A stretch of DNA of 64,000 nucleotides from Chaetoderma sp. LZ-2023a (Eukaryota; Mollusca; Caudofoveata; Chaetodermatida; Chaetodermatidae), in contig CM067367.1 of the NCBI GenBank assembly GCA_034401795.1, positions 53,960,269 through 54,024,268 on the forward strand, read 5' to 3'. This document shows, in pieces, positions 53,401 to 63,224 of the stretch. Every line of letters begins with the position of its first letter. Position 1 is the stretch's first letter. Below the pieces are notes generated by a model. That model was not told the origin of the DNA. It searched no databases and worked only from the letters and a program-made list of their open reading frames with translations. The position numbers and the translations under genes were made by a program.

Positions 53401-53479
53401 GCCGTGGTGGCGTCGGCTGAAACCGGCGTCTATAAGGCCAGTCCTTATGAGAATGCCAGTTTTACGGTGGTTCCGGTCG

Positions 53480-54300
53480 TTAAGTTCCGTTGTGGTGGAC
53501 TCGGGTATACTTCCGTTTTTCCGCATCTCAGTCTTTTTCCGTCCAAACTTCCGGTCTAGCAAGACATCCGGGTCTTCAAGATCCGGTTCCTTCTTCGGTG
53601 GTTTCCGTTTCTGGTAGGACTTCTGGTTTAGTGGGTAATCCAGGTCGGTAAGATCCGGTTACCACTTCCGTTCGGCCACTTCCGGTCTGTCTTCTGGTTA
53701 TGGAGGACATCCGGGTTCTAGAGATCTGGTACCTACTTCCGTTTCCGGTTCTATTAGCGCTTCCGGCCATTTCGGATATCCCGGAGTCTGAGGACTCCTG
53801 TTATTTTCGAATTCCGGCAGAGGCATTTCCGTTTCCGGTTTGGACGCTAGTCAGTACACTTCCGCTTCCGGTCTTAGGGGTGTACTTCCGGGTCGTCCAG
53901 ACCTGGATAGACTTCCGATTTCCATTTCCGGTTTCTGGAGAGCTTCCGGAAGAATGCATATCCGGGTCTGTTGGCCGCGGCATTGCATTGTTCATCATTT
54001 CCGGTTCCATTTTTTCAGTTTCCTCTTCCGGTTATTCTGTACAGCAGGGTTGGAGGATCTTGATCAGTTTCCGGTAGTCTACTTCCGGTTTTATCCACAT
54101 CCGGATTTCGTACAGCCGGGGATAGGGTCATTTCCGGTTTTACCCGGCAATTCATTGTTCATCCATTTCCAGATTTTCAGCTTCCTCTTCCGGTAATTTT
54201 GTACATCCGGGTTGTAGGATTTTGATCAGTGTCCAGTAGTATACTTCCGGTTTATGCATTTCCGTTTCCCTTTTTCCACATCCGCTTTCCTAGAATCTAG
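53480..54300 (+). repeat. TTCCGG-dense tract (right arm)
   Basis: Mirror of 12835-13720. Motifs such as ACTTCCGG, TTTCCGGTT and ATCCGG recur every 15-40 bp. All three forward frames are partly open and Phe/Arg/Ser/Gly-rich as a result. Confidence 0.9.
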
Positions 54301-56390
54301 TCATCTTCTTGCCTAAGAATTAGTCTTATTTCCTTATTTGTTTAATATTGGGAATGTTTAATGGCTGAAAATATTCATACCAAGGCATTGCCAGTCTTGT
54401 AGTCTCTCTTGGAATTGTAGTCTATTCAGACATTTATTCGTTTATCAGGGACAATTTTCAACGTAATTAAAGACTCCTGACTGGTTACCGTATGGGATTT
54501 TGTTGCAGATTATTTTATATGCGCATTTCATCAGCCGATAAGTCAGTGTGTATTTTACGCAGTATTTCGAGATACGATTTTGCTTTCATCCAACTTTAGA
54601 TGGCCAGTTGTCTTCGGGCCATTCAGCCTTTTTTCTCGCTCCTTTTACCTCTTATGTCGGCAGGTTGACATATTTATTTAACCAAAGGGAGTTTATTTGT
54701 GGATGGGATAACCCTGATTTTTAAGTAAATCGTAGTATAATTTTGTCAGTCGCTGAATAGAATTAGATTCAGTAGAGGTTTCATAGGATCATTATGAGTG
54801 CAGGATAATGTCTACAAGTACATTATTCGCTTAGAAAAGATACTCAATCGGATAAGGGGGCAGGAAGGAGGAATATGAGTCGGATTCTTCTTCTGCATTG
54901 ACATAGTTTCGGTGAGTTCATTTTGTTTTCATTTTCTCCAGATTTTGTTTGTTTTTCCTTTTATAGTGTAATTTTTGCTCTATTTTGACTGGGTTGCTGC
55001 GGGCCTTCGGACGGTGGTTCGGGGGGCAAGGCTTGGGATTTGCTGGGTATTTTGGGTGCAGTTTGGCTGAGGGTTGTTGGTGATGCCACCGGCAATTTTC
55101 GGTCGGATTATTCCCGGACTATTCGGTGAGTATTGGGTTTTTGCTCATTGAGATTGTTGTCGGGGGTGGGGGGGGTGCTGGCGGCGGGCCGGTCGGAGTG
55201 GGGTTGGGGTTGCGTTGGAGGGGGGAAGAGCGGACGAGAATCTTTGGATTTAAGCATCCACCAACTATTTTCGGTCAAAATGTTTTCTAAATCTTTGCAA
55301 GTCCAGAGAGATTACAGTTGTAATATGTCATCTGCAAAATTCAGTATTCAATCAGTTAATATCTAGTATCAGTGTTCAATCTTTCCTTTCTTTGGGATTT
55401 CTAACACAATGTCATTTGTTAGTACAAAGATGAAATTATTGATGCCAAGACTATAGATATAAGAATCAATAAATTTAGTAAAATCTTTTAAGTTTCTGCC
55501 TCTTGGCATAAATATCAAGTTGTTTAGATCTTATTTATCAGCAAGCCCGAGCGGCTAGGCAACCGTTGATGTATTCAATACAAATTTTTATTAAATCTCC
55601 ATTGTTATACGATGGTTAAATTAGATAGTCTAATGTTGGCCATAGTTCTCTTATCAGGACCTTGTCATGTATTCTTTTCATAGAATTGTGATGACGGTCA
55701 TCACTAGTAACTTTCCCGTAGTTCATGTAGATCTCGGGCACATGATTTGGCTATATCTTGACTATAAGCACTCCCATAGACTTACTATGGGGTTTTGGTT
55801 TGCCACAATCTCTGGTTAAATCTCTGTAAATAATATTATCTATAATTTTTGCAGAGTCTTTAGCATTATTAATAAGTTAGGCTATACTGATATGACCCTT
55901 TTCGGTTTCCATTCAGAGTAAGCGGTATTATTAAAATATCCATAATAAACGTGAGTTACCTATTTAGTGAGGTCTAAGCATTACGATATAGCCCAGGATT
56001 TTTAGCATATGTAATCTATGTGTTTTCTATGAGCAGTCCTCTTTAGCATATAGTAAGTTTGACACTTCTTTGAGGGGGTGGCCTTATTAAAAGGGGCTAG
56101 ATATTCTTGGATCTAGAATCCTATGTAGTCTCTTCTTCCAAAATGGTCTTCTGTTCCTTATTATTAGAAGCTATTAGCTTTAGAGGGGTTGTTGCTTGTC
56201 TATGATTGGCAAGGAGTCTAGAGAAGAGGCTATTCATTGGAAAGTAGATCCAGGCTTCTGTGCATTGGTTGGATTGTCTGTTAGGCTTCTAAATCTCGAT
56301 TCGTTCAGTCAATGCCATGGGGTTTTTCTTTCATTTTTAGAAGGAGGAATGAGGTTTAGTCTTATGGATTGTCCTTAGTAGAGCTGTTCG
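54301..56390 (+). mobile_element. degenerate interior of right arm
   Basis: Stop-rich in all frames. Contains a G-rich patch (55155-55225) and long AT-rich sequence. No reverse transcriptase core is recognisable. Confidence 0.6.
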
Positions 56391-56394
56391 CGGC

Positions 56395-57370
56395 CTCTGA
56401 ATGCTCAGATCTTCTCTTACATGGATGCTCTGTCTCAGTAGTGGACAGGAATGTTCGCCTATGCCTTCTCTCGAACGATTTGGATTCAGTTAGTTTTGAA
56501 GAGGGTCAAGGATCAGGTTTGCGAAATTCTTCTGATAGCTCCCTTTTGGCCAAAGAGGATTTGGTTTTTAGACCTTAGATTTTCTGGTAGATTTCCCTCT
56601 TCTTCCAGTATACTAGGATACTAAGACTTTTAATGGCTTTATTAGAGGTCTAAGTAATATTCGTCCTCAGATTGCTAAGCCTTTACCTTCCTGGAGTTGG
56701 GCTTTGGTGCTTCAAGTTTTGGCAGGTCACCATTTTGAACCTATTTATTCTACCAGTAGTAAGCTTGGTTTTGTTTTAATTGTCAAAGCTGTTGTTTCTT
56801 GTTGCTACAGCCTCTGCTAGAAGGCGTTCAAGAGATTCATGCTCTTTATGCTGAAAAGGAGAGATTTATAGGTTCAGGAGACGGCTTGGTTTGATATCCC
56901 AGAAGGAATTTTTTATCTAAACCTCAAACTAACTGCTATCCCGCTAGTCCGATCATTTTTAAAATCTTTTTCATCTGTCGCCATCCGAAAAATTTTGGTG
57001 TCCTATTAAGGCATTAGGAACATTCAATCAGCGATCAGAGGTTATAAGAGTCGATCCATCTCATTTATGTTTTTCCTACGAGGAAGAGTTATCTAAGCCG
57101 GTCTCTAATTCTTCGATTGACAGATGGATTTTTGAGAGAATAATTAAGCCTTGTTATGAGATAGCCTCACCGGATCAAGTTAATCTCTCCCTTATTAAAG
57201 CCGATGACGTTAGAGGTAGGGCTACTTCTTTCGTTCTTTTTGAGGGTTCGTCTTTAGATGAGTTCATGCATGTGGCAGGAGGGAAATGTGAATACACCTT
57301 TACATCCTTTTATCTCAAAGACCAGAGTGCAGCAGCTTCCTTCTTTCATAACATTTCCACTTTTAACTAA
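56395..57370 (+). pseudogene. RNase H tail and tyrosine recombinase, right arm
   Basis: From 56395: MDALSQ, a stop, WTGMFAYAFSR, CEILLIAPFWPKRIWFLDL (end of a DIRS-type RNase H region). Then FIRGLSNIRPQIAKPLPSWS, GHHFEPIYSTSSK, ATASARR, a one-base shift, and EIHALYAEKERFI. The last part is open from about 57008 (FNQRSEVIRVDPSHLCFSYE) to TAA at 57370 and includes DRWIFERIIKP, KADDVRGRATSF and TFTSFYLKD. The nucleophilic Tyr and two active-site Arg are visible; the conventional HxxR His is Asp in both arms. This is the strongest evidence for the DIRS-like assignment. Confidence 0.88.
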
Positions 57371-57790
57371 AAAAGCCGAAGACTATTTACCAAGCACTTC
57401 CCACCATTTTCGTTAGGACTAGCAGTCTGTGAGAAATGGTGAGAGTCTTCTTTTTGTTTTTAGTTATTTCTTTAAGTTCAAGTTGTTCTTATTTGCTAAT
57501 CACGGTGTGATTGAGCTAAATGCTCTATTAGGTTATGTTGTTAACATTTGGATAAGATTGATTTAATTTTATCCTTGTTTGTTAACTAAAAAAGCCGAAG
57601 ACTATTTACCAAGCACTTCTCACCATTTTCGTTAGGACTATGCGTCTGTGAGAAATGGTGAGTCTTCTTTTGGTTTTTATTTATTTCTTTAAGTTCAAGT
57701 TGTTCTTATTTGCTAATCATGGTGTGATTGAGCTAAATGCACTATTATGTTATGTTATTAACATTGGGATAAGATTGGTTTGATTTTTAT
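57367..57790. repeat. two direct repeats of about 216 bp
   Basis: AACTAAAAAAGCCGAAGACTATTTACCAAGC occurs at 57365 and 57581. Each unit carries AAGCACTTC..ACCATTTTCGTTAGGACT, the AGTCTTC/GAAGACT hairpin and GCTAATCAYGGTGTGATTGAGC. The first overlaps the recombinase stop. Confidence 0.85.
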
Positions 57791-57858
57791 CCTGGTTTAC
57801 TGATTCTTTAATCTCCTCCCGCCTTATGTGGACAGGGGGCACTGACCAAATCTACGGG

Positions 57859-57911
57859 TTTAGCAAGTAGTGATTGAACGGTAATGGATGTTTTTGTGGT
57901 GTAATAACAAC
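57859..57911. repeat. terminal inverted repeat, right main element (outer)
   Basis: TTTAGCAAGTAGTGATTGAA...GTAATAACAAC, the complement of 52201-52253. Confidence 0.88.
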
Positions 57912-58372
57912 CCCCCACAGACCCCCCTTGCGGGTTGGTCTGTTGTTTTATTAACCACTATAAAAACATACTTACCGTTCAATCACTACGACCCGGCCTC
58001 AACCACCCCGCGTGGTAAGATTTGAGAATCAGACTTTAAATATTTTGCACTTAAATTTAGAAAAGTGAATCTGTTTCCTATTCGGGCTCTAATGCGCGAG
58101 CGCGCTTAGCGACAAGCGTCACTATGAGGTGAGTATAGACTGGTGCCAGTCTATACCTGATGGTAGGCTGGAGATGGTACTCAACCAGTAGCCTGGTTGA
58201 GGGTCCATAGGAATAGGATTAGGCATGGGGAGGTGTGTATGCAGGCATAAAAATCTTATTCTGATAGCAAAATGCAAATAATTGATTTAGCAAGTAGTGA
58301 TTGAACGTTAAGTATGTTTTTATAGTGGTTAATAAAACAACAGACCAACCCGCAAGGGGTGTCTGTGGGGGG
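57912..58372. repeat. short head-to-head inverted segment (ICR-like), right arm
   Basis: Bounded by CCCCCTTGCGGGTTGGTCTG (57925) and its complement (to about 58362). Between them is an inverted copy of the element's own 5' subterminal block. The junction places TTGAACGGTAA..AACAAC against TTGTTTTATTAACC..TTACCGTTCAA, two element ends facing each other. Confidence 0.65.
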
Positions 58373-58419
58373 ATAGAAACAGATTGTAATGGCTCTTTTG
58401 CGTTTGGAGGCGCTGTGTG

Positions 58420-59135
58420 GGGTCTGTGGGGTTTTTTATCGATTAAATTAAATCCTGGATTTGAAACGTCATTTTTAGAGGACGATGGCTTGATTATTAC
58501 AAACAACAAAATATTGCCTGTACTTTTCGATCGAATTCGTAGCTTTGACATGTTTGAAGCGAGGCGGAGCAGCAGATATACGAGGTCTGTCAGAACAACG
58601 ATAGGGATATTCGAAAACTGGTGACTCGTTTTGGCAGCTTAAATTATGGTATAAGGCAAACCTTTCATTGATGGTCTGTTTGTGTCGATAGCAATGCATT
58701 CTGGAAAATGTGCGAAGTTACGAAGTGCAAAAAATAGATATGAATGAACAGATCTAAATAAAAGTTTTAACATGTGTTCCCGATCTAATTGATGACCTAA
58801 TTAACCTCTCACGAATACTCACAGTGTGCGCTGGAAAACGAGATTCTGAACGTGATGTTCTCGAGTTAGATGTTTTCTTCTAACTTACGCGTAGGTCTCA
58901 GCACGGCTAAGTTACAACCATATTTACGCCTCCACATAAGTTACATGCTTTTCCTGGAATCCGATTTACGCCCCCTACTGTACTTACGTCATATTTACAT
59001 CCAATATCGTACTTATGCACCTTTGTGAAACTGGCCCCAGGGTGTTATTAGAACCATTAAAAACGGCATCTGTTGAGTCAGGAGACTTGTAAATCGTTAC
59101 CTCCACTTCCGAACCTTTCATTACCATTAGTGTAC
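58420..59135. other. no gene seen
   Basis: The GGGGTCTGTGGGGTTTT run at 58420 marks the edge of arm homology. Frames of 74-110 codons near 58219-58700 start inside the arm and are not supported. Confidence 0.4.
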
Positions 59136-59139
59136 CGGT

Positions 59140-59583
59140 GTGGCGCAGTCAGTCAAAAGTATTCAGGACCCTACAATTTCCGACACCACACCAACAAACG
59201 TTTTCAGTGGAAAAGCTAGAGCAACTAACACCCCAGCGGCTCGACGCGACCCATATGTTCGCGCAATCTCAAAAGGAACTATTCAGCTTATACTAACAGA
59301 CCAGCAACGATGGACTGTTATGGCGACCGCGCCAAATCCAGAATTTTCTAATACTAGTGCTGTGTTAAGTCCAATTGCACGATATGTTCTATCATCATCA
59401 ACACCTATCGTTCCACTCATTACACCACTGGACGATAGTATTTCAGTGACAATAGCCAACCATCCAATGTTCGCAGATGAACAATATACCGATCGGGGTA
59501 TGCAGACCTGGCAACACCACTGCAACCGGAACTTAATAAAAACCATCACTTTAGCGCCTTCTATATTCCTGAGGACTGGATAG
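59140..59583 (+). CDS. unidentified 147-codon ORF, possible terminal exon
   Basis: An open frame of balanced composition (SKGTIQLILTDQQRWTVMAT, SSTPIVPLITPLDDSISVTI, MFADEQYTDRGMQTWQ). Near the end the +1 frame reads NHHFSAFYIPEDWIDTLVPH and stops at about 59632, which looks more protein-like than the ORF's own last codons, so a frameshift is possible. AATAAA at 59799 lies about 215 bases past the stop. I recognise no domain. It may be a domesticated or decayed transposon gene or a host exon. Confidence 0.4.
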   Translation: MAQSVKSIQDPTISDTTPTNVFSGKARATNTPAARRDPYVRAISKGTIQLILTDQQRWTVMATAPNPEFSNTSAVLSPIARYVLSSSTPIVPLITPLDDSISVTIANHPMFADEQYTDRGMQTWQHHCNRNLIKTITLAPSIFLRTG

Positions 59584-59798
59584 ATACCTTGGTACCACAC
59601 ATAATATATAGCTCACTGTGAGGATTGTGCAACCATCTGTGTGGCTTTATAAGAAGCCACACTTAAATATGTAAAATTGTATTGTATAAAACTGTAACGT
59701 TCTGGAGCCTGGATGATCATTCCCACAGCTGAAAGGAGGCGTCCTCACGATGTAATTGTCAGGTTATAAAGTGTTTATATGTTTTTCTATGTTTCAAA

Positions 59799-59804
59799 AA
59801 TAAA
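59799..59804 (+). terminator. polyadenylation signal AATAAA
   Basis: CAAAAATAAATACTCAC downstream of the 59140 ORF, followed by an A-rich stretch. Confidence 0.4.
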
Positions 59805-59819
59805 TACTCACAAACAAAA

Positions 59820-60470
59820 AAACCAAAAAGCGTCGAGATGGGCGGGCAAAAATTAAACAGTATGCCTCCCCAACCCCACCTCTTTGCACGCCTATGTGCC
59901 TATCTCTTATGATTACGCGCCTCACACGTCTCTATTTCTCGGCTGTATGCCAACTTGAGAAGTCTATAATTCTTACCTAGCATCTGATGTATGGGTAGAT
60001 TATCTGCTAGTCAGTATCGCTCGGCTCATGGTGCCAAGGTAGGAGGAGGTGGTGTAGCGCGGATCGCTTAGCACTGAGTATGAAACAGCCGAGGCTGAGA
60101 TGCTCCAAATTCGGCCCTCATGGTCCAGTGGATCGGCGTACATGTCCACATAACAGTAGAGTCACGAAAATTACTATGTCCGTAAGAAAGCGCATGCATG
60201 TCATTTAAGACAGCCTGCGGGTGCTGCATAGACAGCATGGGGTATGGCACCTTTTATGTATATAATCACCCGTATTCTCAAATTGTTAATATAAGGCCCA
60301 TCCTTTTCATCTAAACATGAATCTTTACCAGGATTCGCTGGGAAACACGAATCCATTAACCAAATTAAAATCGGATTAAAATACAGTCCAAATTACGTTA
60401 TAAGTACATTTAGGCCCATATCGCGCATGCTCCAGCATCCGACCAGGTTGAAGGTCGGTTGACACATGTT
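59820..60470. other. no gene seen
   Basis: No supported frames or element ends. Confidence 0.4.
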
Positions 60471-60479
60471 TTTAGCCTG

Positions 60480-60605
60480 ATCTAGCTGTGTGTTGATTGG
60501 TTGAGAAATGACTGGTGACTTGATTGGTCACGATAAAGTATAAAAGGACCCGTATCGGCTACAAATTCTTCGGTACGGGCGCGGAGGTAGTCCGATACGG
60601 TTGTC
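60480..60605 (+). promoter_or_regulatory. TATA promoter C with two ATTGG boxes
   Basis: TTGATTGGTTGAG (60493) and TTGATTGGTCACG (60521) precede AGTATAAAAGGACCCG (TATA at 60539). Layout and TATA context match promoter A at 25843. CGCGGAG/GTAGTCC at about 60585 could be a splice donor. Downstream sequences of A and C have diverged strongly. Confidence 0.55.
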
Positions 60606-61980
60606 GTTACTTAAAGGCTCTCCCAAACACTGTGTTGAGCAGCCGTTTTTGGCAATCTACACCTGCACAGTTGTTGACCGTTACCTGACACAGTGGTCGA
60701 ATACCACAAGTGTAGAAACGCTCCAATCAATTTGTCTTTCTGCTTTGGGGCCTAATACGCTAAAGAGTATAGAATGGTCGTTGGCCACCTTGAACTAAGT
60801 AGAGGTGCAGCATGGTCAACACGTACACCACGCCTTGAAGGGCCACTTATTTTGAACAACACCATCTAAAATTGACTGTACGTCCAGCTCGTTGATATCT
60901 CGCCAAACCAGTCTGAGCCATGCCAAAAAGTGCTTCCTTAAAAGTACAATATATCTAGTGCTAGAACAATAAGTGCTTAGACCATCATAGTTTAAGCTGT
61001 TTTCACTGTTAGACATTGCTTTTGTCGCCTCACCTGAGCTTGTGGCGAAAATTGTCTTGTGCCACAAACTTTAAATACGCCTCCAATGTAACAAGCGTGT
61101 CTTATTCCTTCACCACATTTGACATCTGAATTCTGAAGTTTCTACACTGCAGGAAACCATTTCACCTGTGAATAATTAACTTTCTAATAAACTACTTTGT
61201 AATCAACAGAAAATGCACCACCTCCAAGGAGCCATGCCTTCTACAACACCTACATCATAAACTCTTATTTTGCGCTGATGACTAACAAGCACCCTTTTTG
61301 TAATTCACCTTATTTTGTGCTGATGTCTAACAGGCGCCTTTTTCCTAATTAACACCATTTTTGTGCTGTTGACTAACAGGCGCCCTTTTTCTTATATAGT
61401 ATTATACCATTTTTGCGCTGATTACAAGTAGGCGCTTATTGTACCACTGTATAAATTGTACTGCAGCGAGTGCTGTTCTTAAAACTGTTAATTCTTTTGG
61501 TACGTTAAATATATGGGAGAAACTTGACACTCGCTTTTTAATACTACAGACGTACAATAGGCATCAGACCATTTTCTAAAACAGCAACACTTTCTCTAGG
61601 GACCATTTATCGTGCCAGCAGCAATAGACACGGAACATGGTACAGAACTCCTAGCTTAATATTACCTCAGATATTAGGATAGGAAACAATAGTAGTTAGG
61701 GACCACTGATCAACCACCTTTATGGCCTACTAACCACTTTTGAGCAGCTATCTCAATAATTCTCTTCAGCTCCATGACTTGTCGCCCAGACAAGTATGCA
61801 CCATCGGCTTGAGGGATCCGCTCAATAGGTATTCCCGAGATGGGTGCCTAAGCAAGCTATGCAAGAAGACCAACTTTGTCAAAGTTAAGTATATGTAGGA
61901 ATAGGCCATTGGCGACATAAAACCTTCTGTGACAGAACTCAAAACCTACCTGTTAGATTAGTTCCTTGAGAAGGCCCGGT
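60606..61980 (+). other. possible transcribed region, no clear CDS
   Basis: Three imperfect repeats of TTTTGTGCTGATGWCTAACARGCGCC at about 61268, 61312 and 61355, with a fourth diverged at 61405. No convincing frame. AATAAA at 61984-61989 could end a transcript from promoter C. Confidence 0.35.
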
Positions 61981-61983
61981 CGA

Positions 61984-61989
61984 AATAAA
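61984..61989 (+). terminator. polyadenylation signal AATAAA
   Basis: GGTCGAAATAAAGCTGCACCAAC resembles the signal context at 26190 after promoter A. Confidence 0.4.
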
Positions 61990-62199
61990 GCTGCACCAAC
62001 TAACTCAGCTACAAAGTTAGCGAGGTGACTTGCCCAGATTTCATTTGAAATTTGTACATCACCTCAACATAAATCGGCGTACATCACAATAAAAAACCCA
62101 AAAAAACCCCCATATAGCACATGTATAATTCAGCACCTTTGCATTATTTCTGAATAAGAGAACGGTATCACAACGATTCTCTTCCTCCACTTTGACATA

Positions 62200-62248
62200 G
62201 TAGGCATTTTGCTGTGACAGACGCCCGCGCGAGGCATTTCCCTCTCGC
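62200..62248. repeat. conserved 50-bp block shared with 26399-26448
   Basis: AGGCATTTTGCTGTGACAGA, CGCCCGCGCGAGGCA and CCCTCTCGC. The opposite strand opens with MPRAGVCHSKMP. Confidence 0.6.
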
Positions 62249-62452
62249 AAAAACAATTTTTTTGGCTCGTCGGGTACCGTCCATATATATATAAAGATAG
62301 GTTAGGTATCTTTGGCGAGATATCAATCAGACGGTGCAGTATCGTCGCATCTACCTTAGGGTATGCCGTAAATTATCAACGACTAGTCCCTAAACCACTA
62401 AAGCCAGCTTCTACTCACCATAAAATAATATCTAATCAAGGACATCATAAAG

Positions 62453-62698
62453 ATGCAGTGTCATACTGGTTACACTAATAGCTGGGATGAGAAGGTGGCA
62501 TTTTGCACAGGCGAGGATGCTCACCCGGACCCACTGGAATGTGACCGTTCCACCGCCCCTAGAGGTCGCTTCCTGTACACCCCAGTCACCCGCGGTCTCC
62601 CTCTGCAATCCCTGAGCGTCGCTAACCAGGAGGAGATACAAATAGTACAACGAGGCACCAGAGCTACAGAATATAGTCAAGAAGTAAATTTTTTCTGA
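62453..62698 (+). CDS. unidentified ORF family, copy C (open)
   Basis: 81 codons: MQCHTGYTNSWDEKVAF, then DAHPDPLECDRSTAPRGRFL and LPLQSLSVANQEE. It is the only copy of the three without an internal break. Copies A and B align at HTG(D/Y)(T/A)NS(W/Q) and again around the LE(C/R/Q) and PLQS/SVTP blocks. No signal peptide, membrane segment or known motif. Preceded by a TATATATATAAAG stretch (62284-62297), the conserved 50-bp block and promoter C. Confidence 0.45.
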   Translation: MQCHTGYTNSWDEKVAFCTGEDAHPDPLECDRSTAPRGRFLYTPVTRGLPLQSLSVANQEEIQIVQRGTRATEYSQEVNFF

Positions 62699-62699
62699 C

Positions 62700-63215
62700 T
62701 ATTGTAGGCCTATCAATAAGATTGCTGAACATCTAATATATTAGCCAAATCTTTTTACATGATATACCCATGCACCCTCCTATGTTTAACATCGTATGAT
62801 ATTGAAATGTTTTAAAACATTTCAATTTGATGAGTTTAACACTCATATGTTTAGATTGATATACTCCACGGTAGTTCACATGCTTCCATTCAGTTAGTAC
62901 ATATTCTATGTGTTATCAGAACTTAATGTAAACTGTGAACTTGAATGCTGAATACAGGTTTCAGGTGAAAAAACAGAGGCAGAGGAATCAGAACATTTCA
63001 TTTTCCCATGATAACGTAAAAAACATAAAGTAAAGTACACATTTTGAGAGTTTGTTGTCATATGGCTTCGAATTAATTTTAGGTGGTTAGTTGTGCCTTT
63101 GTGTCTAGTGAGGTTCAAGAGGTCTACCCAACAAATGCCTTACCTAAGGCTTGTAAGGCATACAACTTAGAAAACATGATAACATAGAAAACATCCTTAG
63201 CGAGGACTCTGGATT
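62700..63215. other. no gene seen
   Basis: A small palindrome, TTGAAATGTTTTAAAACATTTCAA at about 62801-62825. Otherwise featureless. Confidence 0.4.
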
Positions 63216-63224
63216 TTTCCTGCT

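Larger units (their letters stand above)
52201..58419 (+). mobile_element. DIRS-like tyrosine-recombinase retroelement, right arm
   Basis: Plus-strand counterpart of 6860-14909. The main element spans 52201-57911, bounded by the 53-bp inverted repeat GTTGTTATTACACCAC..., and is followed by the short head-to-head segment 57912-58372. The outermost 45 bases (to 58419) equal the flank at 6860-6905, including GCGCCTCCAAACGCAAAAG. It lacks the transposon insert of the left arm and has one direct-repeat unit fewer. Order: Cys-rich ORF, gag-like ORF, TTCCGG tract, degenerate middle, RNase H tail, recombinase, direct repeats. Confidence 0.85.

Noticed and set aside
6860..58419. A single 51 kb giant mobile element with the DIRS-like arms as its ends
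   Set aside because: The interior contains unrelated, independently flanked elements and no shared cargo genes. Inverted duplication is simpler.
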